From Prosthecomicrobium sp. N25 (GTDB lineage Bacteria > Pseudomonadota > Alphaproteobacteria > Rhizobiales > Ancalomicrobiaceae), in contig NZ_JBBCAT010000001.1 in assembly GCF_037203705.1 (NCBI RefSeq), forward strand, positions 2,701,418 through 2,765,417: a stretch of 64,000 nt of DNA. The letters are read 5' to 3'. Positions 9,473 through 17,335 of the stretch are shown in pieces. Within the stretch, counting starts at the first letter, position 1. Each line of letters opens with the position of its first letter. The notes beneath the pieces are model-generated. The model saw only the letters and a program-made list of their open reading frames with translations. It ran no database searches and had not been told where the DNA came from. The translations under genes were made by a program, and so were the position numbers.

Positions 9473-10438
9473 TCACTTCGCGGTCCGGAAGTCGGTGAAG
9501 CCGACGTCCGGCGAGGAGGTGTTGTGCCGCGACGGCACCGAACGCGAGAAGAAGATCTCGGCCGCCTTGCCGGACTTGAAGTCTATGACCGACTGCATCT
9601 GGGCCGGCCCGCCCGGCGTCGCGCGCCACACAGCCTCGGCGGTATCGGCGTTGTCGGGGCGCACGTACATCGAGCGGATCGCCGTGAAGGGCAGGGCGCC
9701 GTCCGAGGCCGGGGCGTAGCCGACCTCGACCGACGAGTAACCCACGTCGACCTGAGTGATGCGCACCGTGCCCTTGCCGCCCTTGGCGAACTCGAGCGTG
9801 AAGGTCAGCGTCTTCGGATCGAACTCGACGGACTTGTAGGCGACGAAGGGCCGGGTCGACTCCTCCACCGGCCCGACAAGGAAGGACGAGCCGAACGCCA
9901 CCTCGTGCATGCGGAAGGGCGGCAGCGGGCGCAGGCGCCAGTAGCCGTCCTGCGGGTACATGACGATGAACTCGATCGGCCCGCCCGCCGTCTTGCGCCA
10001 GACCTGGACCAGGTGGAGGAAGTTCTGGGTCAGCTTGCCGACCTTCACGGGAACCACGGTCGGACGCCAGAAGTCCGGGTAGACCACCCCCTTGACGATG
10101 TACTGGTCGTCCTCGTGCAGGATCGCGGTCGGCGGCACGTAGGGCTTCACGGGCGGGGCGTCCGGCGCCGGGCCGAAGCCGCAGTCGGTGAAGTCCGGCG
10201 CGGTGGAATCGCGCACCACCTTGTCGAGATAGGCGGGCGAGCGCGCGACGACCGTGAAGCGCTCGATGTCGGCCCCCGAAAGCGTGTAGTAGATGTTGTC
10301 CTCCTCCGCGCATTTCGTCGCGTAGGAGCGGTTCGCCACGTCGACGGCGACTGGCTCGGCCACGGCCGGGCCGGAGAGGGCGAGGAGCAGGGCGGCCGCG
10401 GCGGCCGCGCGGGCCGGGGCGGGGATCGGCAGGGTCAT
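9473..10438 (-). CDS. Secreted protein of unknown function
   Basis: A 321-residue protein with a clear signal peptide (ARAAAAAALLLALSGPAVAEP, cleavage near residue 28). The mature part starts VAVDVANRSYATKCAEEDN and is soluble, with a few cysteines (TKCAEEDN, TDCGFGPAP) that could form a periplasmic disulfide, and alternating beta-type stretches. I do not recognise the family. It is followed on the same strand by nothing close and preceded, 21 bp upstream, by the FkbM methyltransferase and the opgH glucosyltransferase, so it may be the last gene of that transcript and act in the same periplasmic process. That link rests only on position. Confidence 0.78.
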   Translation of the reverse strand: MTLPIPAPARAAAAAALLLALSGPAVAEPVAVDVANRSYATKCAEEDNIYYTLSGADIERFTVVARSPAYLDKVVRDSTAPDFTDCGFGPAPDAPPVKPYVPPTAILHEDDQYIVKGVVYPDFWRPTVVPVKVGKLTQNFLHLVQVWRKTAGGPIEFIVMYPQDGYWRLRPLPPFRMHEVAFGSSFLVGPVEESTRPFVAYKSVEFDPKTLTFTLEFAKGGKGTVRITQVDVGYSSVEVGYAPASDGALPFTAIRSMYVRPDNADTAEAVWRATPGGPAQMQSVIDFKSGKAAEIFFSRSVPSRHNTSSPDVGFTDFRTAK

Positions 10439-10459
10439 CCGGTCGTCTCCGTTCGAGCG

Positions 10460-11227
10460 TCAGGCCGCGGGACCGGCCAGCGCATAGACGTCGCCGGAAT
10501 TGGCCTCCGGCGGCAGTCCGTCAAGCCAGCCCCCGATGGCGTCCCGGCTCACCCACGCCCCGTGGACGAGGCTCTGGGTCTCGCCGAGCGCGGCGTCGAA
10601 GCGGGCATAGCCGAGCGCGGCCAGCCGGTCGAGGGCACGGTGCGCCACGTCGCGCTGGATCGTTGTGAACTCGAAGGAGAGCGCCGGCACCGGCGACGAG
10701 AGGCCGGCGAGCACTTCGGCCTCGAAGCCCTCCACGTCGATCTTGACGAAGGCGGGCCGCCCGTGCCGGCCGATCAGCGCGTCGAGCGTCGTGACAGGCA
10801 CCGCGATCGTCTCGGACCAGACCTGTCCCTCCCAGCCCGGTGCCCCGTCGGCAGCGGCGATGAAGGCCGGCGAGGCGGTCGTCACGGTGGGGTTGTCGGC
10901 GTTGACGAAGAGGTCGAGCGTCCCCTCCTCCGGGCCGACCGCGGTCGCCTCCAGGGCGACGGCCGGATCAGCGCCGTAGAGCGCGCCGAGGGCCGCGACG
11001 AGCGCCGGCTGGGGCTCCACCGCCACCACCCGGCAGCCCAGCCGCCGGAACGAGGCCACCCGGTCCCCCACATGCGCCCCGACGTCGAAGGCGAGGTCTC
11101 CCGGGCGCAGGAAGCGGGCATGCAGCGCATCCATCAGCCGGTCGCGCGCCGGATCGCCGTAATAGATGGCGAGCGAGCGCCGGACGGCCGGGTCGGACGA
11201 GGGCGGAACCGCCATGGCGACGCTCAC
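10460..11227 (-). CDS. FkbM-family SAM-dependent methyltransferase
   Basis: The product shows the FkbM fold: the SAM-binding motif LAFDVGAHVGDRVASFRRLG, VVAVEPQPALVAALGALY, and the C-terminal family signature FVKIDVEGFEAEVLAGL. FkbM enzymes mostly O-methylate sugars or polyketides. The start is either the GTG at 11227, whose GTGA overlaps the opgH stop (255 residues), or the ATG at 11215 (251 residues); the coupled GTG is chosen. Coupling to a glucan glucosyltransferase suggests, as inference, methylation of a glucan or of another cell-surface sugar. Confidence 0.88.
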   Translation of the reverse strand: MSVAMAVPPSSDPAVRRSLAIYYGDPARDRLMDALHARFLRPGDLAFDVGAHVGDRVASFRRLGCRVVAVEPQPALVAALGALYGADPAVALEATAVGPEEGTLDLFVNADNPTVTTASPAFIAAADGAPGWEGQVWSETIAVPVTTLDALIGRHGRPAFVKIDVEGFEAEVLAGLSSPVPALSFEFTTIQRDVAHRALDRLAALGYARFDAALGETQSLVHGAWVSRDAIGGWLDGLPPEANSGDVYALAGPAA

Positions 11228-13008
11228 GCGTGCCCCGCGAGGGCCGGCAGCCCGAGCGGCTTCAGCTCCTCCGGAACCACCACCTCCTCGGGGATCCGGC
11301 ACCAGCCGAGCCGGGTCATCAGACGGCCGAAGGCGGGGGATGAGGTCAGCACCGTGAAGGGCACGGCGAGGAGGAGACCGAGGAACAGCGGCGTCGACCA
11401 CAGGAACGCCTCCCAGGACAGCGCCAGGAGCCCGGCCGATGCGACGGCGCCGACGAGCGTGTGCGGCCACAACCGGGCAAAGGCCTCGCCCCACGGCACC
11501 GCATGCGCGTCCCGCACCTGGCCGGTCCAGCCCACCGTCCGCCCGAACAGGAGCGCCCCCATCATCAGTGTGTGGCTGAGCATCGAGATCGGGGTGAGCA
11601 GGAGCGCGAAGATCGTCTCGGTGACGAAGCCGACGGCGAAGCGGAGCCCACCGCCGAAGCTCGCCCGCGCAGCCGGGCGGAAGAGGACGTCGATGCCGGT
11701 CATGATCTTCGGCGCGAACATCATCACGCCCATCAGCGCCACGAGCCCGAGCGCCGGCCCGGCCGCAAGCCAGTCGGTCCCGCGCTTCGCCAGCGCCTGC
11801 CCGAGCGTCAGCCCCCACATGCCCAGATAGGCCGGCGAGGCGACGAACATGGCCACGGCGAGGACCAGCTGGAACCGGCTCGCCGGCAGGATCCCGGGCA
11901 GGCCGAGCAGCTTCCAGTACTGCGTGTTGCCCATGCACCAGCGCATGTCGCGGCGGATGAATTCGATCAGGGTCGGCGGGTTCTCCTCATAGGAGCCGCC
12001 CTCGGCGGGGATCACCCGGACCTCGTAGCCGCCCTTGCGCATCAGGACCGCCTCGACCTGGTCGTGGCTCATGATGTCGCCGGAGAGCGGGCCCGTCCCG
12101 GCGAGACGCGGCAGGTGGCAATGCTCCGCGAAGGCGGCGGTGCGGATCAGCGCGTTGTGGCCCCAGTAGGGGCCGCAGTCCGCGTGCCACCAGGCCGAGC
12201 CGAGCGTGTAGGAGCGCATGCCGAGCCGCATGCCGAACTGGAACAGGCGGGCCAGCGGGCTCGTGGAGGGCAGGCCGACCGTCAGGCTCTGCAGGATGCC
12301 GAGCCGGGGCGAGGCCTGCATGATCCTGACCATCGCGAGGATCTGCGGCGCCGCCATGTAGCTGTCCGCGTCGAGCACCAGCGCGAAGTCGTTGTCGCCG
12401 CCCCAGCGCTCGAGGAAGTCCTTGATGTTGCCGGCCTTGAAGCCCGGGTTCGTCGTCCGCCGGCGGTAGTGCACCTCAGGGCTGTCGCCGAGGCGGCTCC
12501 TGAGCGCGGCGACGGCGGCCTCCTCGGCCGCGGCGATCTCGGGACGGTTGGTGTCGGAGAGGACGTAGAGCCGGAACCGGTCGGCCGTGCCCGTCCGCTT
12601 CAGGTCGTCGGCGAGGAGGCCGAGGTTGCGGAAGACGCGATCCGTGTCCTCGTTGCGCACGCACATGGCGAGCGCCGTGGTGGCGGTGATCGGCTCGTCG
12701 CCCCGGACGGCGGCGGCCGGCGGGCAGGTGAGGGCGAGCGGATCGCGCGCGAAGCGCATGATCAGGAACCCGATCAGCGCGTTCCAGAAGCAGAAGACCG
12801 ACCAGGGCAGGTAGGCGGCCAGCAGGACCAGGGTCACGACGTCCGCCGCGTCGTATCCGCCCGGCGCCAGCGCCGCCGCGGCGAGCGCCATGACGGCGGC
12901 CCAGGTCAGCCCCGCCAGGCCCGCGAAAGCGATCCGGCGGCGGGTCGCGGGATTGCCGCGGGTGCGGCCCTCGGCGGCAAGCGGGCCGGCGTCGGTGGTC
13001 AAGGTCAT
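11224..13008 (-). CDS. opgH: Glucans biosynthesis glucosyltransferase OpgH/MdoH-like
   Basis: This 594-residue inner-membrane GT2 enzyme resembles OpgH, which makes the beta-1,2-glucan backbone of osmoregulated periplasmic glucans from UDP-glucose. Two N-terminal membrane segments (RIAFAGLAGLTWAAVMALAA, TLVLLAAYLPWSVFCFWNAL) precede a cytoplasmic GT2 domain with NPGFKAGNIKDF, the DXD-like LVLDADSYM and the R-x-x-RW-type motif RRDMRWCMGNTQYW; several membrane helices follow. It is shorter than E. coli OpgH (about 850 residues), as usual in alphaproteobacteria. The start MTLTTDAGPLAAEG at 13008 is preferred over an upstream in-frame ATG. No opgG is present in the window. Confidence 0.92.
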   Translation of the reverse strand: MTLTTDAGPLAAEGRTRGNPATRRRIAFAGLAGLTWAAVMALAAAALAPGGYDAADVVTLVLLAAYLPWSVFCFWNALIGFLIMRFARDPLALTCPPAAAVRGDEPITATTALAMCVRNEDTDRVFRNLGLLADDLKRTGTADRFRLYVLSDTNRPEIAAAEEAAVAALRSRLGDSPEVHYRRRTTNPGFKAGNIKDFLERWGGDNDFALVLDADSYMAAPQILAMVRIMQASPRLGILQSLTVGLPSTSPLARLFQFGMRLGMRSYTLGSAWWHADCGPYWGHNALIRTAAFAEHCHLPRLAGTGPLSGDIMSHDQVEAVLMRKGGYEVRVIPAEGGSYEENPPTLIEFIRRDMRWCMGNTQYWKLLGLPGILPASRFQLVLAVAMFVASPAYLGMWGLTLGQALAKRGTDWLAAGPALGLVALMGVMMFAPKIMTGIDVLFRPAARASFGGGLRFAVGFVTETIFALLLTPISMLSHTLMMGALLFGRTVGWTGQVRDAHAVPWGEAFARLWPHTLVGAVASAGLLALSWEAFLWSTPLFLGLLLAVPFTVLTSSPAFGRLMTRLGWCRIPEEVVVPEELKPLGLPALAGHA

Positions 13009-13127
13009 GGGGGGTCCGGTCGGCGGGGTGGACGGGAGGCGGGCAGGCCGGCTAGGCATAGCCCAGGCGGCGGTATTACGCGAGTGGATGGCGGTCGGAT
13101 GCGGCTTTCTTGGGCAGGAGACGACCG

Positions 13128-14123
13128 ATGACGAAAAGTTCAGGCCCGGCGGCGCGGGCCTTCTGGACGATCGGGGCCGGACGCGGCGAGATCCGGGACG
13201 TCGACCTGCCGGCGCCCGGGCCGGACGAGGTCCTCGTCCGCACGCTCTGGAGCGGGGTCAGCCGGGGCACCGAGGCGCTCGTCTTCGCCGGCCGCGTGCC
13301 CGAGGGCGAGCGGACGCGCATGCGGGCGCCGTTCCAAGAGGGCGACTTCCCGTTCCCGGTGAAGTACGGCTACGCCGCCGTGGGCGTGGTGGAGGCCGGG
13401 CCGGGCGATCTCGCCGGCCGCTCCATCTTCTGCCTGCATCCCCACCAGACCCGCTTCGTCGTGCCCGCCGCGGCCGTGCGCCCGCTCCCCGAGGGCCTGC
13501 CGCCCGCCCGCGCCGTCCTCGCCGCAAATGCCGAGACGGCCCTCAACGCCCTTTGGGACGGCGGCGCCGGCCCGGGCGACCGCATCGCGGTCGTCGGCGG
13601 CGGCGCGGTCGGGGCCCTGGTCGGGGCGTTCGCCGGCGCCATCCCGGGCACGGAGGTCACCCTCGTCGACGTCGACCCCGCCAAGGCCGGCCTCGCCGAC
13701 CGACTCGGCATCGGCTTCGCCGCGCCCGGATCGGCGGCATGCGGCGCCGACCTGGTCTTCCACGCGAGCGCGACGGCCGCGGGCCTGGAGACCGCGCTCC
13801 GCCTCGCCGGCGACGAGGCGACGGTGGTCGAGCTCAGCTGGTACGGCGACCGGCCGGTGACGGTCGGGCTCGGCGGCCATTTCCACGCCGGCCGGCTCAG
13901 GATCGTCTCCAGCCAGGTCGGCCGCGTCGCGCCCGATCGCCGTCCGCGATGGGACTACGCCCGCCGTCTCGGCAAGGCCCTGGAGCTCCTCCGCGACGAC
14001 CGCCTGGACGCGCTTCTCTCCGAGGCGATCGACTTCGACACTCTGCCGGATCGCATGTCCGGACTGCTCTCGGGGCCCGGCGGCGCCTGCTGCCCATTGA
14101 TCCGCTACCCCTCGGAGCCGTAG
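13128..14123 (+). CDS. Zinc-independent MDR-family dehydrogenase
   Basis: A 331-residue medium-chain dehydrogenase/reductase. The N-terminal GroES-like domain contains LWSGVSRGTEALVFAGRVPE, where zinc alcohol dehydrogenases have a catalytic Cys; no Cys/His zinc set is seen, so it is probably zinc-independent. The Rossmann nucleotide motif is AVVGGGAVGALVGAFAG, followed by VDVDPAKAGLADRLG. The SGVSRGTE segment resembles the equivalent region of BchC and similar oxidoreductases. ATG 13128 has GGAG upstream. It is the first gene of a four-gene operon with a PTPS-fold protein, a GT4 glycosyltransferase and a methyltransferase; it likely oxidises or reduces a sugar or polyol part of the product. 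Confidence 0.87.
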   Translation: MTKSSGPAARAFWTIGAGRGEIRDVDLPAPGPDEVLVRTLWSGVSRGTEALVFAGRVPEGERTRMRAPFQEGDFPFPVKYGYAAVGVVEAGPGDLAGRSIFCLHPHQTRFVVPAAAVRPLPEGLPPARAVLAANAETALNALWDGGAGPGDRIAVVGGGAVGALVGAFAGAIPGTEVTLVDVDPAKAGLADRLGIGFAAPGSAACGADLVFHASATAAGLETALRLAGDEATVVELSWYGDRPVTVGLGGHFHAGRLRIVSSQVGRVAPDRRPRWDYARRLGKALELLRDDRLDALLSEAIDFDTLPDRMSGLLSGPGGACCPLIRYPSEP

Positions 14124-14165
14124 AAGGCCGGCATGCCGGGGCGTCCCCGGCCGGAGGAGCCGCCG

Positions 14166-14567
14166 ATGTTCGCCGTCGAAGTCCGCGACCACATCATGAT
14201 CGCCCATTCGTTCCGGGGCGCCGTCTTCGGCCCCGCCCAGGCGCTGCACGGCGCGACCTTCGTGGTCGACCTGGCCTTCTACCGCAAGAGCCTCGACCAG
14301 AACGGGATCGTGGTGGACATCGGCCTCGCCCACGAGGCCCTGAAGGCGATCCTGACCCCGCTCAACTACCGCAACCTGGACGAGGTGCAGGAGTTCAAGG
14401 GCGTCAACACGACGACCGAGTTCCTCGCCTACCACATCTTCAGCCGCATGGCGGACGCCATCCGTCGCGGCGATCTGGGCGAGGACGCGCGCGCCGTCAC
14501 CCGCCTCCGCGTCATGCTGCACGAAAGCCACGTCGCCCGCGCCTGGTACGAGGGCGATCTTGGCTGA
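14166..14567 (+). CDS. Divergent PTPS/QueD-fold protein with altered active site
   Basis: The 133-residue product has the 6-pyruvoyltetrahydropterin synthase fold: IAHSF (His14), LHGATF (His28), [11 protein letters not shown], and the pterin-binding Glu120 in [14 protein letters not shown]. Key residues differ. By alignment to E. coli QueD by eye, the catalytic Cys is Ala24, the third zinc His is Ala30, and the Asp-His of the catalytic triad reads Asn67-Tyr68 in LNYRNLDE. It is therefore unlikely to be a standard QueD or PTPS, although it may still bind a pterin-like ring. The ribosome site is GGAGGAG before ATG 14166; the first gene ends 42 bp upstream. Confidence 0.88.
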   Translation: MFAVEVRDHIMIAHSFRGAVFGPAQALHGATFVVDLAFYRKSLDQNGIVVDIGLAHEALKAILTPLNYRNLDEVQEFKGVNTTTEFLAYHIFSRMADAIRRGDLGEDARAVTRLRVMLHESHVARAWYEGDLG

Positions 14568-15612
14568 CCGGACGCTCGTCTTCGCGATTCCGGGCGATCT
14601 GGCGACGCCGACCGGCGGCTATGCGTATGACCGGCGGCTCATCGCCGAGCTGAGCGGCCTGGGCTGGCGCGTCGACCACCTCGCGCTGCCGGCCGGCTTC
14701 CCCGATCCGGACGCCGCCGCCTTGGCGCAGACGGCCGCTCTGATGCGCGCCCTGGCGCCCGGGACGACCGTGATGGTCGACGGCCTCGCCCTGGGCGTCC
14801 TCCCGGACCTCGCCGCCGAGGTCGCCCGCCGGGGCCGCCTCGTCGCGCTGGTGCACCACCCCCTCGCCCTGGAGACCGGCGTGCCGCACCGGCGGGCGTC
14901 CGCGCTGGCGGACCTGGAGCGGCGCGCGCTCGCCTCCGCCGCCGCCATCCTCGTGACGAGCCCGGCGACCGGGCGCACCCTGGTCGAGAGCTTCGAGGTG
15001 CCGCTGAGCCGGCTGACCGTCGCGGTCCCGGGCACCGACCCCGCGCCACACGCCCGGGGCTCGGGCGGGCCGGGCACGCGAATCCTGACGGTCGGCACGC
15101 TCGTGCCCCGCAAGGGCCATCTCGACCTCGTCGCCGCGCTCGCCCGCCTCGCCGAGCTCGACTGGAGCCTCGACCTCGTCGGCAGCGCCGACCTGGAGCC
15201 GGCCCATGCCGCTGCGGTCCGCGCTGCCGTTGAGGCCCACGGGCTCGCCGGGCGGATCCGGCTCGTCGGCGCGATCCCCCGCGACGCGCTTGAAGCCTAC
15301 TACGACGGCGCCGACCTCTTCGTGCTCGCCTCTCACTACGAGGGCTACGGCATGGCCTACGCGGAGGCGGTCGCGCACGGCCTTCCGGTGGTCGGGACCA
15401 CGGGCGGGGCCATTCCCGACACGCTCGGCCGGGCCGCCGTGCTGGTCCCTCCGGGCGATCCGGAGCGGCTCGCGCTTGCGCTCCGCCCGCTTCTGTCGGA
15501 CGGTGACGCCCGCGCGGACCTCGCCGCCCGCGCGCGGGACGCCGCCGCCGCCCTGCCGACCTGGGGCGCGACGGCCCGGACCGTCGCGGCCGCCATCGAG
15601 AGCCTCGCATGA
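14560..15612 (+). CDS. GT4-family glycosyltransferase
   Basis: A 350-residue GT-B glycosyltransferase. The N-terminal half has the acceptor-side loop [15 protein letters not shown]. The C-terminal half contains [20 protein letters not shown] and the E-x7-E donor site region [20 protein letters not shown], followed by GGAIPD and VPPGDPERL, all typical of GT4 retaining enzymes that use nucleotide sugars. The start is a TTG at 14560, overlapping the previous stop by eight bases; no nearby ATG fits. The position, coupled between a PTPS-fold protein and a methyltransferase, suggests it glycosylates the product of that pathway. Confidence 0.92.
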   Translation: MADRTLVFAIPGDLATPTGGYAYDRRLIAELSGLGWRVDHLALPAGFPDPDAAALAQTAALMRALAPGTTVMVDGLALGVLPDLAAEVARRGRLVALVHHPLALETGVPHRRASALADLERRALASAAAILVTSPATGRTLVESFEVPLSRLTVAVPGTDPAPHARGSGGPGTRILTVGTLVPRKGHLDLVAALARLAELDWSLDLVGSADLEPAHAAAVRAAVEAHGLAGRIRLVGAIPRDALEAYYDGADLFVLASHYEGYGMAYAEAVAHGLPVVGTTGGAIPDTLGRAAVLVPPGDPERLALALRPLLSDGDARADLAARARDAAAALPTWGATARTVAAAIESLA

Positions 15613-16427
15613 ACCACTTCGAGACCGACTGGCTGAGCCTGCGCGAACCGGCGGACCACCGGGCGCGCAACCGCATCCTCACCGGCCGGCTTTCGAGCCG
15701 CTTCCAGGACCGGCCGGGCATCCGGGTGGTCGACCTCGGCTGTGGCACGGGCTCGACCGTGCGGGCGCTCTCCGGTCTCCTGCCGGGGCCGCAATCCTGG
15801 CGGCTGGTCGATCACGACGAGGCGCACCTCGCCCGCGCCGCCGCCATGCTGGCCGACACCCGCGACCGGGACGGCCGTTCCGTGGCGGTCGAGACCGTAC
15901 GCGCCGACCTCTCGTCCGGCGTCGACCCGACGCTCCTCGACGGCGTCGATCTCGTCACGCTCTCCGCCTTCTTCGACCTGGTGTCGCGCGGGTTCCTGGA
16001 GCGATTCGCCGCCGCGGCCGCGGAGCGCGGCACCACGGTCTATGCCGCCCTCACCGTCGACGGCCGTCTCCAGTGCGAGCCCGCCGATCCGCTCGACACC
16101 GCCGTCTTCGACGCCTTCAACACCCACATGACCCGCGACAAGGGCTTCGGGCCGGCCCTCGGCCCCAAGGCCCCCGAGACGGCCATCCACGTGTTCCGCA
16201 ATCGCGGTTTCCGCGTCGAGGCCGGGCGGTCGGATTGGGAGATCGGCCCGGACGAGCCGGCCCTCGCCGCGCGCCTGCTCGACGGCTGGGCGACGGCGGC
16301 CGGCGAGACCGGCCTCGTGCCCGCGGCCGATCTCGCCCGCTGGACGCGCCGACGCCAGGGGGAGATCGCCGCCGGTGCGGCACGCCTGACGGTCGGCCAC
16401 GTCGACGTCCTCGCCATGCCGGCGTGA
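15609..16427 (+). CDS. Class I SAM-dependent methyltransferase
   Basis: A 272-residue protein with the class I SAM motif VVDLGCGTGSTVRALSGLLP, motif II-like WRLVDHDEAHLARA and an acidic post-motif LDGVDLVTLSAFFDLV. A C-terminal cap domain (FNTHMTRDKGFGPALGPKAP) may bind the acceptor. The ATG at 15609 overlaps the glycosyltransferase stop as ATGA, so the two are translated together. It is the last of the four coupled genes. The substrate is unknown; methylation of the sugar or ring made by its neighbours is an inference. Confidence 0.9.
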   Translation: MNHFETDWLSLREPADHRARNRILTGRLSSRFQDRPGIRVVDLGCGTGSTVRALSGLLPGPQSWRLVDHDEAHLARAAAMLADTRDRDGRSVAVETVRADLSSGVDPTLLDGVDLVTLSAFFDLVSRGFLERFAAAAAERGTTVYAALTVDGRLQCEPADPLDTAVFDAFNTHMTRDKGFGPALGPKAPETAIHVFRNRGFRVEAGRSDWEIGPDEPALAARLLDGWATAAGETGLVPAADLARWTRRRQGEIAAGAARLTVGHVDVLAMPA

Positions 16428-16492
16428 CATCGGCACCGCTTCCGCTTGCACGCCGGCCGCCCTATGGTCGGGGAACCGCAACGGGGGGGACG

Positions 16493-17116
16493 ATGGGCGA
16501 CTACATCCTGAACGCCTTCGTGACGCTCTTCGTCACCGTCGACCCGCCGGGCCTCGCCCCGATCTTCGTCGCCGTGACGGCCCGCATGACGTCGGATGAC
16601 CGGCGCCATGTGGCGTGGCGGGCGACCGTCATCGCCGGCCTCGTCCTGCTCGCCTTCGCGCTTTTCGGGGCGAGCGTCCTCGGCGCGCTCGGCATCTCGA
16701 TCCCGGCCTTCCGGATCGCCGGCGGGCTCCTGCTGTTCTACATCGCCTTCGAGATGGTCTTCGCCCGGCGCAGCGAGCGCAAGTCCGAGACGGCCGGCCG
16801 GACCCTGTCGGCCGAGGAGGCCCGCCACCTCGCCGTCTTCCCCGTCGCGATCCCGCTGATCGCCGGCCCGGGCGCCATCTCGGCCACCATCCTGGCGGCC
16901 TCGCAGGCACCGACGACCGCGGCTCTCGTCGTCTTCCTCGTCATCATCGTGGCCGTGACCGCGTCCTGCCTTGCCGTCTTCCTGCTCGCCGATCCGCTCA
17001 ATCGCGCGCTCGGCGAGACCGGCCGCGTGGTCGTCGAACGCCTCCTCGGCCTGATCCTCGCGGCGCTGGCCGTGCAGTTCGTCGCTGACGGCATCAAGGC
17101 CATCGCGATCATGTGA
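16493..17116 (+). CDS. MarC/UPF0056-family integral membrane protein
   Basis: A 207-residue protein with six predicted membrane segments (NAFVTLFVTVDPPGLAPIFV, AGLVLLAFALFGASVLGALG, FRIAGGLLLFYIAFEMVF, FPVAIPLIAGPGAISATILA and two more). The TVDPPGLAPIF and PLIAGPGAI segments mark the MarC/UPF0056 family. Despite the name, MarC is not shown to give antibiotic resistance; its function is unknown. ATG 16493 has a purine-rich GGGGGGGA site. It follows the methyltransferase by 65 bp on the same strand and might be co-transcribed, but it is more likely independent. Confidence 0.92.
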   Translation: MGDYILNAFVTLFVTVDPPGLAPIFVAVTARMTSDDRRHVAWRATVIAGLVLLAFALFGASVLGALGISIPAFRIAGGLLLFYIAFEMVFARRSERKSETAGRTLSAEEARHLAVFPVAIPLIAGPGAISATILAASQAPTTAALVVFLVIIVAVTASCLAVFLLADPLNRALGETGRVVVERLLGLILAALAVQFVADGIKAIAIM

Positions 17117-17161
17117 AACCGGCCCAGGAAGTCTCAAGCCCTTGCTCGACTTTCATTTTCT

Positions 17162-17242
17162 GTCATGCCCGGGCTTGTTCCGGGCATCCACGGCAGACAT
17201 TTCGTCTTCGTGGCGTGGATTGCCGGGACAAGCCCGGCATGG
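17162..17242. repeat. Intergenic inverted repeat between convergent genes
   Basis: Two arms, ATGCCCGGGCTTGTTCCGGG near 17165 and GCCGGGACAAGCCCGGCATG near 17221, form a long imperfect hairpin with a central CGTCTTCGTGG loop region. Sequences of this type are dispersed between genes in many alphaproteobacteria. Here it lies between marC and a convergent amidase gene and could end transcription from both sides. Confidence 0.7.
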
Positions 17243-17335
17243 CCAGACCGATAAGTCGAACCTTCGTGAGACCGGCACCACGTGGCACCGCCGGCGCGAG
17301 GCACCCCGCGCCGGCGGCGATCGATGGCCGTCGGC

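Noticed and set aside
8543-11830. 1095-codon plus-strand open frame
   Set aside because: It runs antisense across four well-supported minus-strand genes and has extreme Arg/Gly/Asp composition with no domain.
13128-14123. BchC identity for the MDR dehydrogenase
   Set aside because: It shares a SGVSRGTE-type segment with BchC-like enzymes, but it is 47 kb from the photosynthesis cluster, lies in a different operon, and bchC normally precedes bchXYZ.
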